Source of the DNA: Kutzneria buriramensis
GTDB lineage: Bacteria > Actinomycetota > Actinomycetes > Mycobacteriales > Pseudonocardiaceae
Direction of reading: 5' to 3'
Assembly: GCF_043575855.1 (NCBI RefSeq)
Contig: NZ_CP144375.1
Location: forward strand, 6,014,001-6,078,000
Length of the DNA: 64,000 bases
In this document: positions 1 to 8,430 of the stretch, one piece after another
How the letters are laid out: every line of letters starts with the position of its first letter
Position numbering within the stretch: the stretch's first letter is position 1
Program-made: the position numbers and the translations under genes
Notes under the pieces: generated by a model
Database searches by the model: none
Seen by the model: the letters and a program-made list of their open reading frames with translations, nothing else
Told to the model about the DNA's origin: nothing

Positions 1-1124
1 TCGGTTGCGGGCGGGTGACGGGTGTGTCCGGCGCCACACCTGCCCCGGCGTGGAGAGGCCCCCGCGCCAGGGGGAGGAACGCGGGGGCCGGAGGGGATCT
101 CCACAGGCGCTGACCGGGGGTATGTCAGCAAAACGATTGTGACATGCGCCGTTGCCGCGTGCGAGGGTTTCGCACTGGATTCATGCCCGAATTTCCTGCT
201 TGAAAACCAGATAGTCGCCAACCGTTCGGGGTGATCATTGCTCGGCCCGGCTGAGCGGGGCTGCTCCGGACAGCGCTTGCGTTCGACGGCGTCCGCCCGC
301 TACGGATGCGTTGAAACGGTTGAGGCCGACAGTACGCAGTGTGACCGCGGCGGTGACTCGCTACTCATCGTCGCATTCGGGTGCCGTCGCGACTTTGAGT
401 GACGACATTCACCATCCACGGTATGTGAACTTTTCGCGGGGTCCGCGGATGCCTCGTTGGCGCGTGTCGGAGTCCTCGCGCCGCATAGCCTGTACGGCCG
501 TCAAAGAGGCGGCCGATGGCCCCTGACCTGCGGCGGCGTGCCGGCCGCGATCATGAGGGCGGGTGACGACCGGGCAATCCCCGCCGTTGGCATGGACGGT
601 ATGTCCGCGGTTCTCGAAGTCGTCGAACCGGGCGGCGGCGGCCGACGACACACGTGACAACTTCTTGTGCGACGCCATTGACAATGGTTGAGCCATGCTC
701 TCTCTCGGCGCGGTGTCGCTCTCCGGAGAGTGACGCGGGCTTGCTCGCGCGACTTCCGGGGCGTGGCCGCACACTACGAAGAGCAACGCGATCAGCTTGT
801 TGTTCTCCGGCGTGTGGCCGCGTTCTCGAACCCGGGTTCGCCCCGGGCCGTCGGCACGCGTCCGCGACCATTCCACCGTGTTCCCCGCATGGTTCGCGGC
901 CCGTTGAGGCGTGCCGCCTCGCCCGTGCGGGCAATGGCGGCGGCGCCGGCGACGACCCCCGGCGACCGGCTTGACCGGTGCAGGCCCGGAGGTGTTGATC
1001 AGTGGCCGTTCTGGTGCATAACTCACGGTCACTCTCCGTCTGATGGGAATCACTCTCCGGGGGGCTGCAAGGCGCGCCGCGGCTCGCTTAGCCTCGCCGC
1101 CGAAGGCCGAGTCGGGGAGGCATC
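1..1124. other. No convincing gene (1.1 kb)
   Basis: I see no reading frame here with the third-position GC bias and protein composition of the neighbouring genes. The open frames on both strands are arginine- or proline-rich shadows. Part of the stretch (about 120-480) is clearly less GC-rich than the genes. It contains a perfect 10-bp hairpin at 57-89 and a 13-base palindrome at 675-687. It may be the far upstream region of the gene at 1125, or decayed sequence. Confidence 0.5.
57..89. terminator. GC-rich hairpin, possible terminator
   Basis: GGCCCCCGCG (57-66) is perfectly complementary to CGCGGGGGCC (80-89) around a 13-nt loop. No T-tract follows. It could end a gene lying left of the window. 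Confidence 0.45.
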
Positions 1125-1367
1125 ATGAGCGGGAACCTGGAAGTCCGGAAGCTCCTCTGGCAGCACGACGACGCGATGCCGCGTGGCTCGACGAACGGCG
1201 TGCCCGCCCAGCGCAGCGACGAGCCCTCGAAGATCTCCGCCGAGCAGGTGCACCGGGCCCGCCTCGCGGTCGCCCGCGGCGCGCTCGACGTGGACGACTG
1301 CCGGCAGCTGCTCGACATGTTGGGGCTCGCGCCCGGTGAGGACGGGGTGCCGCCGGTCCGTCGGTGA
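1125..1367 (+). CDS. Small hypothetical protein (80 aa)
   Basis: A short soluble protein with no signal peptide or membrane segment. The start is chosen because ATG 1125 follows a GGGGAGG-like ribosome binding site. The middle part (about residues 35-70) reads as two amphipathic helices with alternating acidic and basic residues, and codon use is normal for this genome. I do not recognise a domain. It stands alone between a 1.1-kb gap and the tRNA run. The codon bias and ribosome binding site make it likely to be real, but no function can be inferred. Confidence 0.65.
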   Translation: MSGNLEVRKLLWQHDDAMPRGSTNGVPAQRSDEPSKISAEQVHRARLAVARGALDVDDCRQLLDMLGLAPGEDGVPPVRR

Positions 1368-1835
1368 CGCGGCGTTCCTCCCCGCGGGGACCAGGCCGGT
1401 CGCCGGGGCCGAAGGCGTTCGGGGCGCCTCCCGGCGGTCGGTCCGCCCACACATGAGGTTCCGTCAGGTGCGGCGGGAGCCGCATTCGAAATGTTCGAGC
1501 CGTCTCGTGGAATTCACGCGCCGGGGTGTGTGAACGGGTCGGCTTTGCCGACCGGTGAATTCCGGCCGCGCGGGCGGGCGTCGCCCGGCGATCCAGATGT
1601 GGCGCAGCACACTTCGACGCGTCCGGCGGCGTCGGCGGGCCGGATCAGGGCCCTGATCAGGGCCTGATCGTCCGGGGGTCGTCTGCGGCCGGGGTAAAAG
1701 CGCAGGTAGGCGCGTTCCGGCCCCCCGGTTTTGGAGGATGTCCCCGACGTGTTCTATGCTTGCGGAGCTTCCAGCGGATGGTCGTTGGAGGGCCCGGATG
1801 CCAAGGTCCCTCGTAGGAGGTCCAAGGAAGCCGGA
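1368..1835. other. Intergenic region before the tRNA run
   Basis: No gene is visible in this 468-base stretch. It contains a 16-base perfect palindrome GATCAGGGCCCTGATC (1643-1658), with a further GGCCTGATC copy directly after it. A weak candidate promoter for the tRNA run lies at 1731-1760. Confidence 0.5.
1731..1760 (+). promoter_or_regulatory. Candidate promoter of the tRNA run
   Basis: TTGGAG (1731-1736) and TATGCT (1755-1760) are separated by 18 bases, about 75 bases upstream of tRNA-Glu. The match to TTGACA/TATAAT is partial, so this is only a candidate. Confidence 0.35.
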
Positions 1836-1908
1836 GTCCTCATCGTCTAGCGGCCTAGGACCCCGCCCTTTCAAGGCGGTAGCACGGGTTCGAATCCCGT
1901 TGGGGGCA
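1836..1908 (+). tRNA. tRNA-Glu (UUC)
   Basis: A complete 73-nt cloverleaf. The anticodon arm is CCGCC-CTTTCAA-GGCGG with anticodon TTC. The T arm carries GGTTCGAATCC. The 7-bp acceptor stem (1836-1842 with 1901-1907) contains two G-U wobbles, at positions 2 and 5. The discriminator base is A and CCA is not encoded. It is the first of three tRNAs spaced 18 and 30 bases apart. Confidence 0.95.
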
Positions 1909-1926
1909 CGAAAACCGAACAAGCAA

Positions 1927-2000
1927 GGCCCAGTGGCGCAGTTGGTTAGCGCGTCGCCCTGTCACGGCGAAGGTCGCGGGTTCAAGTCCCGTCTGGGTCG
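1927..2000 (+). tRNA. tRNA-Asp (GUC)
   Basis: A complete 74-nt cloverleaf with acceptor GGCCCAG paired to CTGGGTC. The anticodon loop CTGTCAC gives GTC, and the T arm carries GGTTCAAGTCC. The discriminator is G and CCA is not encoded. Confidence 0.96.
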
Positions 2001-2030
2001 CAGGAGTACGATCGGGCTTCCGGTCTTCCT

Positions 2031-2104
2031 GGCCAGGTAGCTCAGTTGGTACGAGCGACCGCCTGAAAAGCGGTAGGTCGGCGGTTCGACCCCGCCCCTG
2101 GCCA
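2031..2104 (+). tRNA. tRNA-Phe (GAA)
   Basis: A complete 74-nt cloverleaf with a perfect acceptor stem GGCCAGG/CCTGGCC. The anticodon loop CTGAAAA gives GAA. The discriminator is A and CCA is not encoded. It is the last tRNA of the run and the terminator follows 36 bases downstream. Confidence 0.96.
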
Positions 2105-2140
2105 CAGCTCGTTAAAGCTCGCACAGTGTGAGATTGCGCA

Positions 2141-2171
2141 GGGCACGGAACATCTCTGATGTTCCGTGCCC
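2141..2171 (+). terminator. Intrinsic terminator of the tRNA run
   Basis: A perfect 14-bp stem (2141-2154 with 2158-2171) with a 3-base TCT loop, followed by TTTGTGTTATT. It is the most classical intrinsic terminator in the window. Confidence 0.9.
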
Positions 2172-2515
2172 TTTGTGTTATTCGCGTTCGGCCGCCGGCA
2201 GTCGACCACTCAGACGTGGCGTGCTCACTCGACTGAGTGTTCACCGGTCGCGGTACCCCACGGATCTGCGTCACTCTCGGTTCAACTTTCGCCGTAACTT
2301 TCCCGTATCGACAAGGCGCGATGCTTACTTGTCACTCAAGTGGGGGATATTCGTGCATGCCGCTGGAAGCGTTCGGCGGTACAAGCAATAACCTAACTGC
2401 CGAATCGTCGAGGCCGTGGTTCGGATATCGTCACGCCGACCCCGCCCCGCCCTTCGTGCACGCGGGTCATCGGGAGGCACTTCTGGCCCCGAATAAGTTG
2501 ATCTTGGGAGACGGG
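2172..2515 (+). other. Leader region of the polysaccharide cluster
   Basis: This 344-base stretch is less GC-rich than the genes. It contains ACTTG-TCACT-CAAGT, a 5-bp inverted repeat at 2327-2341, next to a GGGGGA stretch. The frame of the following gene is already open here, with an in-frame ATG at 2357, but its third positions are much less GC-biased than after 2516. I therefore read it as promoter or leader sequence rather than coding. Confidence 0.45.
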
Positions 2516-4033
2516 ATGCGGGTCCGGGTGAGACAGCTCAGACGGGACGACGCCGACACGGTGCGGATCCCGGTCCCCGTCGATCTCCGCCGACAGTGGC
2601 AGGTGGACGCCCACCCGCCCGCGCGGCCGATCACCACCTGGGAGATCAAGTACCGCCGGGTGGTCATGGCCAGCGACCTCGGCTCGATCCTCGCGGTCGT
2701 GCTGACGGTCGGCAGCCTGATCGCCGCGTCGGCGCCGAGCGGCGACTATCCGCCGCTGTTCCTGGCGGGCGCCACGGTGACCGCCATCCTCGCCTCGCTC
2801 ACCGCCTGCCGCGCCTGGAGCACCGCGGTGCTGGGCCAGGAGGCCGAGGAGTTCCGCCGGCTGGGCAAGGCGATCGTCGCCGCCGCCGTGGTGCTGGCCG
2901 TGGTGAGTCTCGGCCTGAACGTGCAGGGCGTGCGGGGCTGGATCTTCGTTGTCACGCCGACGATCGCGCTCGTCGCCTTTCCGCTGCGCTACATCCTCCG
3001 CCAGCTGCTGCACCGCCGCCGGCGCGCCGGCCGCTGCCTGCTCCCGGTGATGGTGGCCGGCAGCGTGGACACCGCCACCGACCTGATCGCGCGGACCCGC
3101 CGCGAGCCGCACAACGGCTGGCGCATCGAGGCCGTGTGCGCCGGCGGGCAGTCGGATCCGGTCGAGCACGGCGAGATCGACGGCGTGCCGGTCGTGGGTC
3201 AACTGGACGACCTGGCCGACCGCGTCCGGCGCGGCGGCTACCGCGTCGTCGCCGTCACGCCCGACCCGTACTGGACCCCGCTTCGCTTGCAGCGCCTGGC
3301 CTGGCAGCTCGAAGGCACCTCCACCGAGATGGTCGTGGCGCCGGTCCTGATGGAGGTCGCCGGCCCGCGGGTGCACGTCACCGGCGTGCTCGGCCTGCCG
3401 CTGCTGCGCGTGAGCGCGCCGACCTTCACCGGCGCCCGCCGCGTGGTCAAGGAGATCGTCGACAAGATCGGCGCGCTCGTGCTGCTGGCCGCCCTCTCCC
3501 CGGTGCTGCTCGCCATCGCCACCGCGATCCGGCTCGGCGACCGGGGCCCCGCGCTGTACCGGCAGCGGCGGATCGGCAAGGACGGCCGCCCGTTCACGAT
3601 CCTCAAGTTCCGCACCATGGTGGTCGACGCCGACCGGCACCGCGGCGACCTCCAGGCCGGCAACGAGGCCGCCGGCCCGCTGTTCAAGATGCGCCGCGAC
3701 CCCCGGGTGACGGCGATCGGGGCGGTGCTGCGCCGGTTCTCCATCGACGAGCTGCCCCAGCTGTTCAACGTTCTCGGCGGCACCATGTCGCTGGTCGGCC
3801 CCCGGCCGCCGCTGCCGAGCGAGGTGCAGGCCTACGGGCCGGACATGCTGCGCCGGCTGCTGGTGAAACCCGGCCTCACCGGTTTGTGGCAGGTGAGTGG
3901 GCGCAGCGATCTGCCGTGGGACGAATCGGTTCGCCTCGATCTGCGATACGTCGAGGACTGGTCGCTCGCGCTCGACGCGCTGATCCTGTGGAAGACGGTT
4001 CGCGCGGTGGTGCGCGGCCAAGGCGCGTACTGA
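2516..4033 (+). CDS. Polyprenyl-phosphate sugar-1-phosphate transferase (WbaP/WcaJ type)
   Basis: A polyprenyl glycosylphosphotransferase that starts repeat-unit assembly by moving a sugar-1-phosphate from a nucleotide sugar to undecaprenyl phosphate in the membrane. The N-terminal half has four to five membrane segments and a nucleotide-binding-like middle domain. The C-terminal bacterial sugar transferase domain (about residues 310-505) shows its membrane helix, then TILKFRTM near 361, DELPQLFNVL near 412 and SLVGPRPPLP. From ATG 2516, behind GGGAG at 2506-2510, it is 505 aa, normal for the family. ATG 2357 would add 53 residues of atypical codon use. It is the first gene of the exopolysaccharide operon. 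Confidence 0.9.
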   Translation: MRVRVRQLRRDDADTVRIPVPVDLRRQWQVDAHPPARPITTWEIKYRRVVMASDLGSILAVVLTVGSLIAASAPSGDYPPLFLAGATVTAILASLTACRAWSTAVLGQEAEEFRRLGKAIVAAAVVLAVVSLGLNVQGVRGWIFVVTPTIALVAFPLRYILRQLLHRRRRAGRCLLPVMVAGSVDTATDLIARTRREPHNGWRIEAVCAGGQSDPVEHGEIDGVPVVGQLDDLADRVRRGGYRVVAVTPDPYWTPLRLQRLAWQLEGTSTEMVVAPVLMEVAGPRVHVTGVLGLPLLRVSAPTFTGARRVVKEIVDKIGALVLLAALSPVLLAIATAIRLGDRGPALYRQRRIGKDGRPFTILKFRTMVVDADRHRGDLQAGNEAAGPLFKMRRDPRVTAIGAVLRRFSIDELPQLFNVLGGTMSLVGPRPPLPSEVQAYGPDMLRRLLVKPGLTGLWQVSGRSDLPWDESVRLDLRYVEDWSLALDALILWKTVRAVVRGQGAY

Positions 4034-4114
4034 CCGAAATTGTCGAACACAACGCTCCGGTGATCTTCCATGACCGCCGACCGCGCGACGAATGCGGTCG
4101 GTCACGATTGTGAA

Positions 4115-4124
4115 TTGTGGACAA
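4115..4124 (-). other. Single DnaA box before the first GT2 gene
   Basis: TTGTGGACAA contains TGTGGACAA (4116-4124), the reverse complement of TTGTCCACA. It lies in the 268-bp gap between the sugar transferase and GT2 genes. A single box may be chance. Confidence 0.3.
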
Positions 4125-4301
4125 AAAATGCCCCGTACGACCCGTTTTGCCGGCCTCCTGTCCGAATTGGTCCACGCCGCACCGGCTGGGAAGCTGACGC
4201 ATCGATCCCGGGTGAGCCGAACGGCGGCGTCGGACCTTGCCGAATGCCAGCGGCATGACCGAGCCTGTACCGGGGATCCCGCCGTCATCACTGGAGGTCT
4301 G

Positions 4302-5258
4302 GTGAACAGGAAGGTCGCGGACAAGGCGGCCCCGACGCTCATCGGCGCCGCGACCGCGCCGGTCGCCGTCGGACTGCCGGTGTACAACGGCGAGCCCTAC
4401 CTGGCCGCCGCGCTGGCGAGCCTGCTGGCGCAGCGGGACGTCGACTTCGAGCTGTGGATCGGCGACAACTGCTCCACCGACGGCACCGAGGAGCTGTGCC
4501 GCGAGGCCGCCCGGCACGACGACCGGATCCGCTACCGCAGACGCGAGCGCAACATCGGCCCGACCGCCAACCACAACCGCCTGGTGCACGAGGCCAGGTC
4601 GCGGTACTTCACCTGGGCCGCCTCCGACGACGCGTACGAGCCGGACCGGCTGCACAAGATGGTCGCCGCGCTGGCCGACCGCCCCGACGCGGTGCTGGCC
4701 TTCACCTCGGCCCGTCAGATCGACTCCGGCGGGCGGACGGTCGGGCACTGGCACAATCCGTGTCGCACCGACCACGTCGACCCGGTCGTCCGCATCCGCG
4801 ACCTGATCGGCCTGGAGCACGAGAACTACCACTGCTACGGCCTGTACCTGCGGGACGTGCTGACGAAGACCCACCTGCTGCCGCCGGTCAAGAACAACGA
4901 CCGGATCCTGATCGCCGAGCTGGCGCTGTACGGCCGGTTCGTCGAGGTCCGCGAGGAACTGCTGCTGCACCGCCTGCACGAGCAGCGCCTCACCCAGTCG
5001 GTCTCGGCCCGCGACTGGTACCGGACGCAGCGCACCGACGGCCGCCGCCTGGTCCTCCCCAACGTCGAGGAGGCCGGCTGGTACCTGAGGGCCATCGCGG
5101 GGGCACCCCTGCGACGCCAGGATCGAGTGCTGGCACTGTTGGCACTGCGACCGTGGGTCCGCGAGAACGCGGCGCCGATGGCGCGCAACGTGGCCAGGGC
5201 GGCCCTCGACGGGGCACGCATGGCCGCGTCGGCCTCCGGCCGGCTGTTGGGCAAGTGA
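4302..5258 (+). CDS. GT2 family glycosyltransferase
   Basis: A 318-aa GT-A fold glycosyltransferase, expected to add a sugar to the lipid-linked repeat unit on the cytoplasmic side. The N-terminal half has the GT2 signature: VAVGLPVYNGEPYL near residue 20, GDNCSTDGTEE, then AASDDAYEPDRL carrying the acidic metal-binding site. The C-terminal region is helical and lacks membrane segments. GTG 4302 is chosen because GGAGG lies 4 nt before it and the sequence upstream loses coding character. It sits 268 bp after the priming transferase. The sugar and linkage cannot be told from sequence. Confidence 0.85.
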   Translation: MNRKVADKAAPTLIGAATAPVAVGLPVYNGEPYLAAALASLLAQRDVDFELWIGDNCSTDGTEELCREAARHDDRIRYRRRERNIGPTANHNRLVHEARSRYFTWAASDDAYEPDRLHKMVAALADRPDAVLAFTSARQIDSGGRTVGHWHNPCRTDHVDPVVRIRDLIGLEHENYHCYGLYLRDVLTKTHLLPPVKNNDRILIAELALYGRFVEVREELLLHRLHEQRLTQSVSARDWYRTQRTDGRRLVLPNVEEAGWYLRAIAGAPLRRQDRVLALLALRPWVRENAAPMARNVARAALDGARMAASASGRLLGK

Positions 5259-5315
5259 GACCGAGCCGCGGGCCTGCCGCCCGCGGCGCAGAGTGACGCG
5301 AAAGGGAACACGGAC

Positions 5316-6158
5316 GTGGACGCGTTGGACATCCTGCGAGTGCTGCGACGGCGGTGGCAGATCACCGCAGCGGTCGCCGCCGCGTTCGCCGTGCTGGTCG
5401 GCGCGGTGCTGTTCCTGGTGCCCCAGCAGTACAAGGTGACCGCGATCGCCCTGGTCACGCCGGCGAGCAACCAGGACGTGCAGAACCCGTACACGGTCTC
5501 GGACCAGGCCCAGTCGCGGATGGCGGCGCTGCTGGTCACCGTGCTCACCGCGCCGGCCACCGCCGACGGCTACGTGGCCAAGGGCGCGAACGGCACCATC
5601 GAGGTCACCAACGCCAACGGCGTCACCGACACCTCCCAGACCGACAGCCCCTTCATCACGATCACCGTGACCGACCTGTCGGCGGCCGGCGCGGTGCACG
5701 GCGCGCAGGTCGTGCGGCAGCGGGCGATCGACGAGCTGAAGAACCGCCAGGACGCGGCCCAGGTCGCCGCCGCGCAGCGGCTGACGCTGACCGACGTGCT
5801 GCCGACGACGGACGCCGTCACGACGCACGCCTCCCAGCTGCGGGCCGTCGGCCTGGTCGCCGCGCTCGGTCTGGTGCTCGGCGTGCTGGGCATCGTCGTC
5901 GCCGACCGGGTGCTGGTCTCCCGGGCCAAGCGCCGCGAAGCCGCCGAGGCGGAGGAGGCGGCCACCCCGCCGGCGGCCACCCCGCCGGCCCCGAAGGCTC
6001 CGCCGACCGCGGCCGGCGCGGCCGTCGAGAAGTTGAACGGCGCGAACGACCACCGCCGGGGCGTGCTGCCCGCCGTCACCTCGCCCGCCGACTCGCCGAC
6101 GATCAAGTTCTCGCCGGTGCGCAGCGACCAGAAGCAAGGCGGGGGAAGCCGCCGATGA
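5316..6158 (+). CDS. Wzz-like chain-length/co-polymerase membrane protein
   Basis: A 280-aa protein of the polysaccharide co-polymerase type. It has a short N-terminus, a membrane segment at about residues 15-37, an extracytoplasmic domain of about 140 residues, and a second membrane segment at about 170-195. The cytoplasmic tail (about 200-280) is rich in Ala, Pro and Glu. No Walker motifs or tyrosine cluster are present, so it is not a BY-kinase fusion and no separate kinase lies nearby. GTG 5316 follows AAAGGGA. The 3' end overlaps the next gene by 4 nt. The likely job is setting polymer length with the polymerase encoded next; this rests on topology and context. Confidence 0.75.
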   Translation: MDALDILRVLRRRWQITAAVAAAFAVLVGAVLFLVPQQYKVTAIALVTPASNQDVQNPYTVSDQAQSRMAALLVTVLTAPATADGYVAKGANGTIEVTNANGVTDTSQTDSPFITITVTDLSAAGAVHGAQVVRQRAIDELKNRQDAAQVAAAQRLTLTDVLPTTDAVTTHASQLRAVGLVAALGLVLGVLGIVVADRVLVSRAKRREAAEAEEAATPPAATPPAPKAPPTAAGAAVEKLNGANDHRRGVLPAVTSPADSPTIKFSPVRSDQKQGGGSRR

Positions 6159-7480
6159 CGGTGGCCGCGGCCGGCAGACGCGTGCCGGTCACCACGCTCG
6201 CCGCCGAAGCCCTGTTCCGGGTCTCGCCGCACGTCGTCCTCGCCGTCTACATGCTGCTGCTGGCGTTGCCGCAGAACAACGTGCTCGCCGGCGGCGGCGG
6301 GGCGATCACCCCGGCCCGGATCGTGGCCGGCGGCTGCCTGCTGTGGTGGCTGGTGGCCCGGTTCGCCGGCGGATTCAAGCTGGCCACGGGTCCCAACCCG
6401 GTACGCCGGATCGTGCTGGTGGCGCTCGGCCTGCTGGCGGCGGCCGACGCCGTCGCGTTCATCGGCGGCGTGCCGGATTCGAGGATCTCCGGCGCGGACC
6501 GCACCGCGATGCTCTTCGTGCTCGCCGCGGGTGTGGCGCTGCTCGTCTGCGACGGCCTGAGCAGCACCCGCGCGCTGCGGGCGGTGTTCGCCGGCGCCGT
6601 GGTGGGGTTCAGCTGCTCGGCGATCGCCGCGATCGGCCAGTTCGTCCACGCCGTCGACCTGCGGACGCTCACCGTGTTCCCGGGCCTGGTCACGCAGCAG
6701 CTCGTGAGCATCTCGCTGCCACGTGGCGGCCTCGTGCGCTCGCTGGGCTTCGCCAATCACCCCATCGAGTTGGCGGCGACCGCCGCGGCGATGCTGCCGC
6801 TCACCCTGCACCTCGCCCGGTACGGCCGGCTCAAGACGTTCTGGTGGGCCTGCGCCGCGGTGCTCGCGGTCGGCCCGCTGGTGTCGATCTCCCGCACCGG
6901 TCTGCTCGGGCTCGCGGTGGTCGCGCTGTTCCTGCTGCCCCGGTACGGGCTGGTCCGCTGGCTGCTGGCCGGCGGCCTGATGGCCAGCATGGTGCTCGCC
7001 GCCGGCGTGGTGCAGCCGAAGCTGATGGACGTGCTGGTCGGCACGGTCGCCGGGTCCAGCAAGGACAGCAGCATCTGGTCCCGCCTGACCAAGTACGACT
7101 ACGTGTGGCAGCACTTCCTGGCCAAACCGCTGGGCGGTCAGGGATTGGGCACCTACGTCACGTCGGTCCAGCCGTTCCTGGACAACCAGTACCTGCTGAC
7201 CGCCGTCGAGTCGGGCCTGCCCGGCCTGGTCGGCTTCGTGCTGCTGCTCGGGGTCCCGATGTGGTGGTCGTTCCGGTTCTGGCGGTCGAAGAAGATCGAG
7301 TCGCCGCCGCAGGTGCGGGACGCGGCCTGGGCGATCGGGGTGGCGCTGCTGGTGTGCGCGTTGAGCTTCGGCACGTACGACGGGCTCACCTTCCCGCAGT
7401 TCGAAGGGGTGTCCCTGATGCTCGTCGGCAGTGCGGGGGCGCTGTACCGGATCGCCCGCCGAACCGAGGTGGTCGCATGA
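6155..7480 (+). CDS. O-antigen ligase/Wzy-type polysaccharide polymerase
   Basis: A 441-aa integral membrane protein with about ten hydrophobic segments. A large hydrophilic loop near the C-terminal third contains short motifs (HFLAKPLGGQGLGTY) typical of the Wzy/WaaL superfamily. In a cluster that also has a priming transferase and a flippase, the best inference is the polymerase that joins repeat units outside the membrane. ATG 6155 overlaps the stop of the Wzz-like gene as ATGA, and its own stop overlaps the next start in the same way, suggesting translational coupling. A ligase role is the alternative. Confidence 0.8.
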   Translation: MTVAAAGRRVPVTTLAAEALFRVSPHVVLAVYMLLLALPQNNVLAGGGGAITPARIVAGGCLLWWLVARFAGGFKLATGPNPVRRIVLVALGLLAAADAVAFIGGVPDSRISGADRTAMLFVLAAGVALLVCDGLSSTRALRAVFAGAVVGFSCSAIAAIGQFVHAVDLRTLTVFPGLVTQQLVSISLPRGGLVRSLGFANHPIELAATAAAMLPLTLHLARYGRLKTFWWACAAVLAVGPLVSISRTGLLGLAVVALFLLPRYGLVRWLLAGGLMASMVLAAGVVQPKLMDVLVGTVAGSSKDSSIWSRLTKYDYVWQHFLAKPLGGQGLGTYVTSVQPFLDNQYLLTAVESGLPGLVGFVLLLGVPMWWSFRFWRSKKIESPPQVRDAAWAIGVALLVCALSFGTYDGLTFPQFEGVSLMLVGSAGALYRIARRTEVVA

Positions 7481-8430
7481 CTCGGGTGCTGGTCGCGGTC
7501 GTGACCTTCAACTCCGCCGCCGATCTGCCCCGGCTGGTGGCGAGCCTGCCCGCCGGCATGGACGGCACCGACTGGCGGCTCGTCGTGGCCGACAACTGTT
7601 CGAGCGACGACACCGTCGACGTGATCAACCGCCTCGCGCCGGACGCGAAGGTGGTGCAGACCGGCGCGAACCTGGGCTATGCCGCCGGCATCAACGCCTG
7701 CGCGGAGTGGGCCGAGCCCGACGAGGCGCTGTTCGTGCTGAACGCCGACGTCGTGCTCGGACGCGGCTGCGCGCTGGCGCTGCTGGCGGCCTGCTCGACC
7801 GGCTCGGTCGGCGTGGCCGTCCCGCTCGTCACCCGAACCGACGGCACCGTCGAGCCGACGCTGCGCCGACGTCCGACGCCGACTCGCGTGCTGGCGGAGG
7901 CGCTGCTCGGCGCCCGCGCCGGCGCGTTCGGCGAGCGCGTCGAGGCGCCGATGCCGGCGCGCCCGATCGACGTCGACTGGGCCAACGGCGCCGCGCTGCT
8001 GATCCCCGCCGAGGTGCGGCTGCGTATCGGCAAGTGGCAGGAGGACCTGTTCCTGTACTCGGAGGAGGTCGACTACTGCCGCCGCGTCGTTGACGCCGGC
8101 TGGCGGGTGCGGCAGGTCCCCACCGCGCGCGCCACGCACGAGGGCGGTGACGTCACGACCTCGCCGGCGCTGTGGGCCCAGCTGATCACCAACAAGGTCG
8201 TCCACGTGGCCCGCTGGGAGGGCCGCACGGCCGCCGAGCTGGTGTGGGCCACCCTGCTGATCGCCCAGCTCATCCGGCTACCGTTGCGCCGGGGCATCCA
8301 CCGCCGCGCGCTTCGGGAACTCCTGCGCGGGCGGCGCGTGCTGGTCGCCGGCGTGCCGACCAACCCGGCCGCACCGCCGGAGTTCCGCCGACGAATCCGG
8401 GTGACCAGGGCGATAGGAGGCCGTGCGTGA
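7477..8430 (+). CDS. GT2 family glycosyltransferase (rhamnosyltransferase-like)
   Basis: A 317-aa GT2 enzyme. VLVAVVTFNSAADL opens the GT-A fold, followed by VADNCSSDDT, GANLGYAAGINA and LFVLNADVVL with the acidic metal site. The motif EDLFLYSEEVDYCRR near residue 190 matches the ED-Y signature of WbbL-like rhamnosyltransferases. The C-terminal part has a hydrophobic stretch that may touch the membrane. It starts at ATG 7477 inside an ATGA overlap and ends in a GTGA overlap. Rhamnose as donor is a family-based guess. Confidence 0.82.
   Translation: MTRVLVAVVTFNSAADLPRLVASLPAGMDGTDWRLVVADNCSSDDTVDVINRLAPDAKVVQTGANLGYAAGINACAEWAEPDEALFVLNADVVLGRGCALALLAACSTGSVGVAVPLVTRTDGTVEPTLRRRPTPTRVLAEALLGARAGAFGERVEAPMPARPIDVDWANGAALLIPAEVRLRIGKWQEDLFLYSEEVDYCRRVVDAGWRVRQVPTARATHEGGDVTTSPALWAQLITNKVVHVARWEGRTAAELVWATLLIAQLIRLPLRRGIHRRALRELLRGRRVLVAGVPTNPAAPPEFRRRIRVTRAIGGRA

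Noticed and set aside
2237..2515. Longer N-terminus for the priming sugar transferase
   Set aside because: Third-position GC drops sharply upstream of 2516, and ATG 2516 has GGGAG at good spacing and gives the usual family length.
2393..6137. Very long open frames on the minus strand opposite the polysaccharide genes
   Set aside because: They are rich in His, Gln, Arg and Gly, have no domain, and mirror the codon bias of the sense genes. High-GC genomes produce such shadows.
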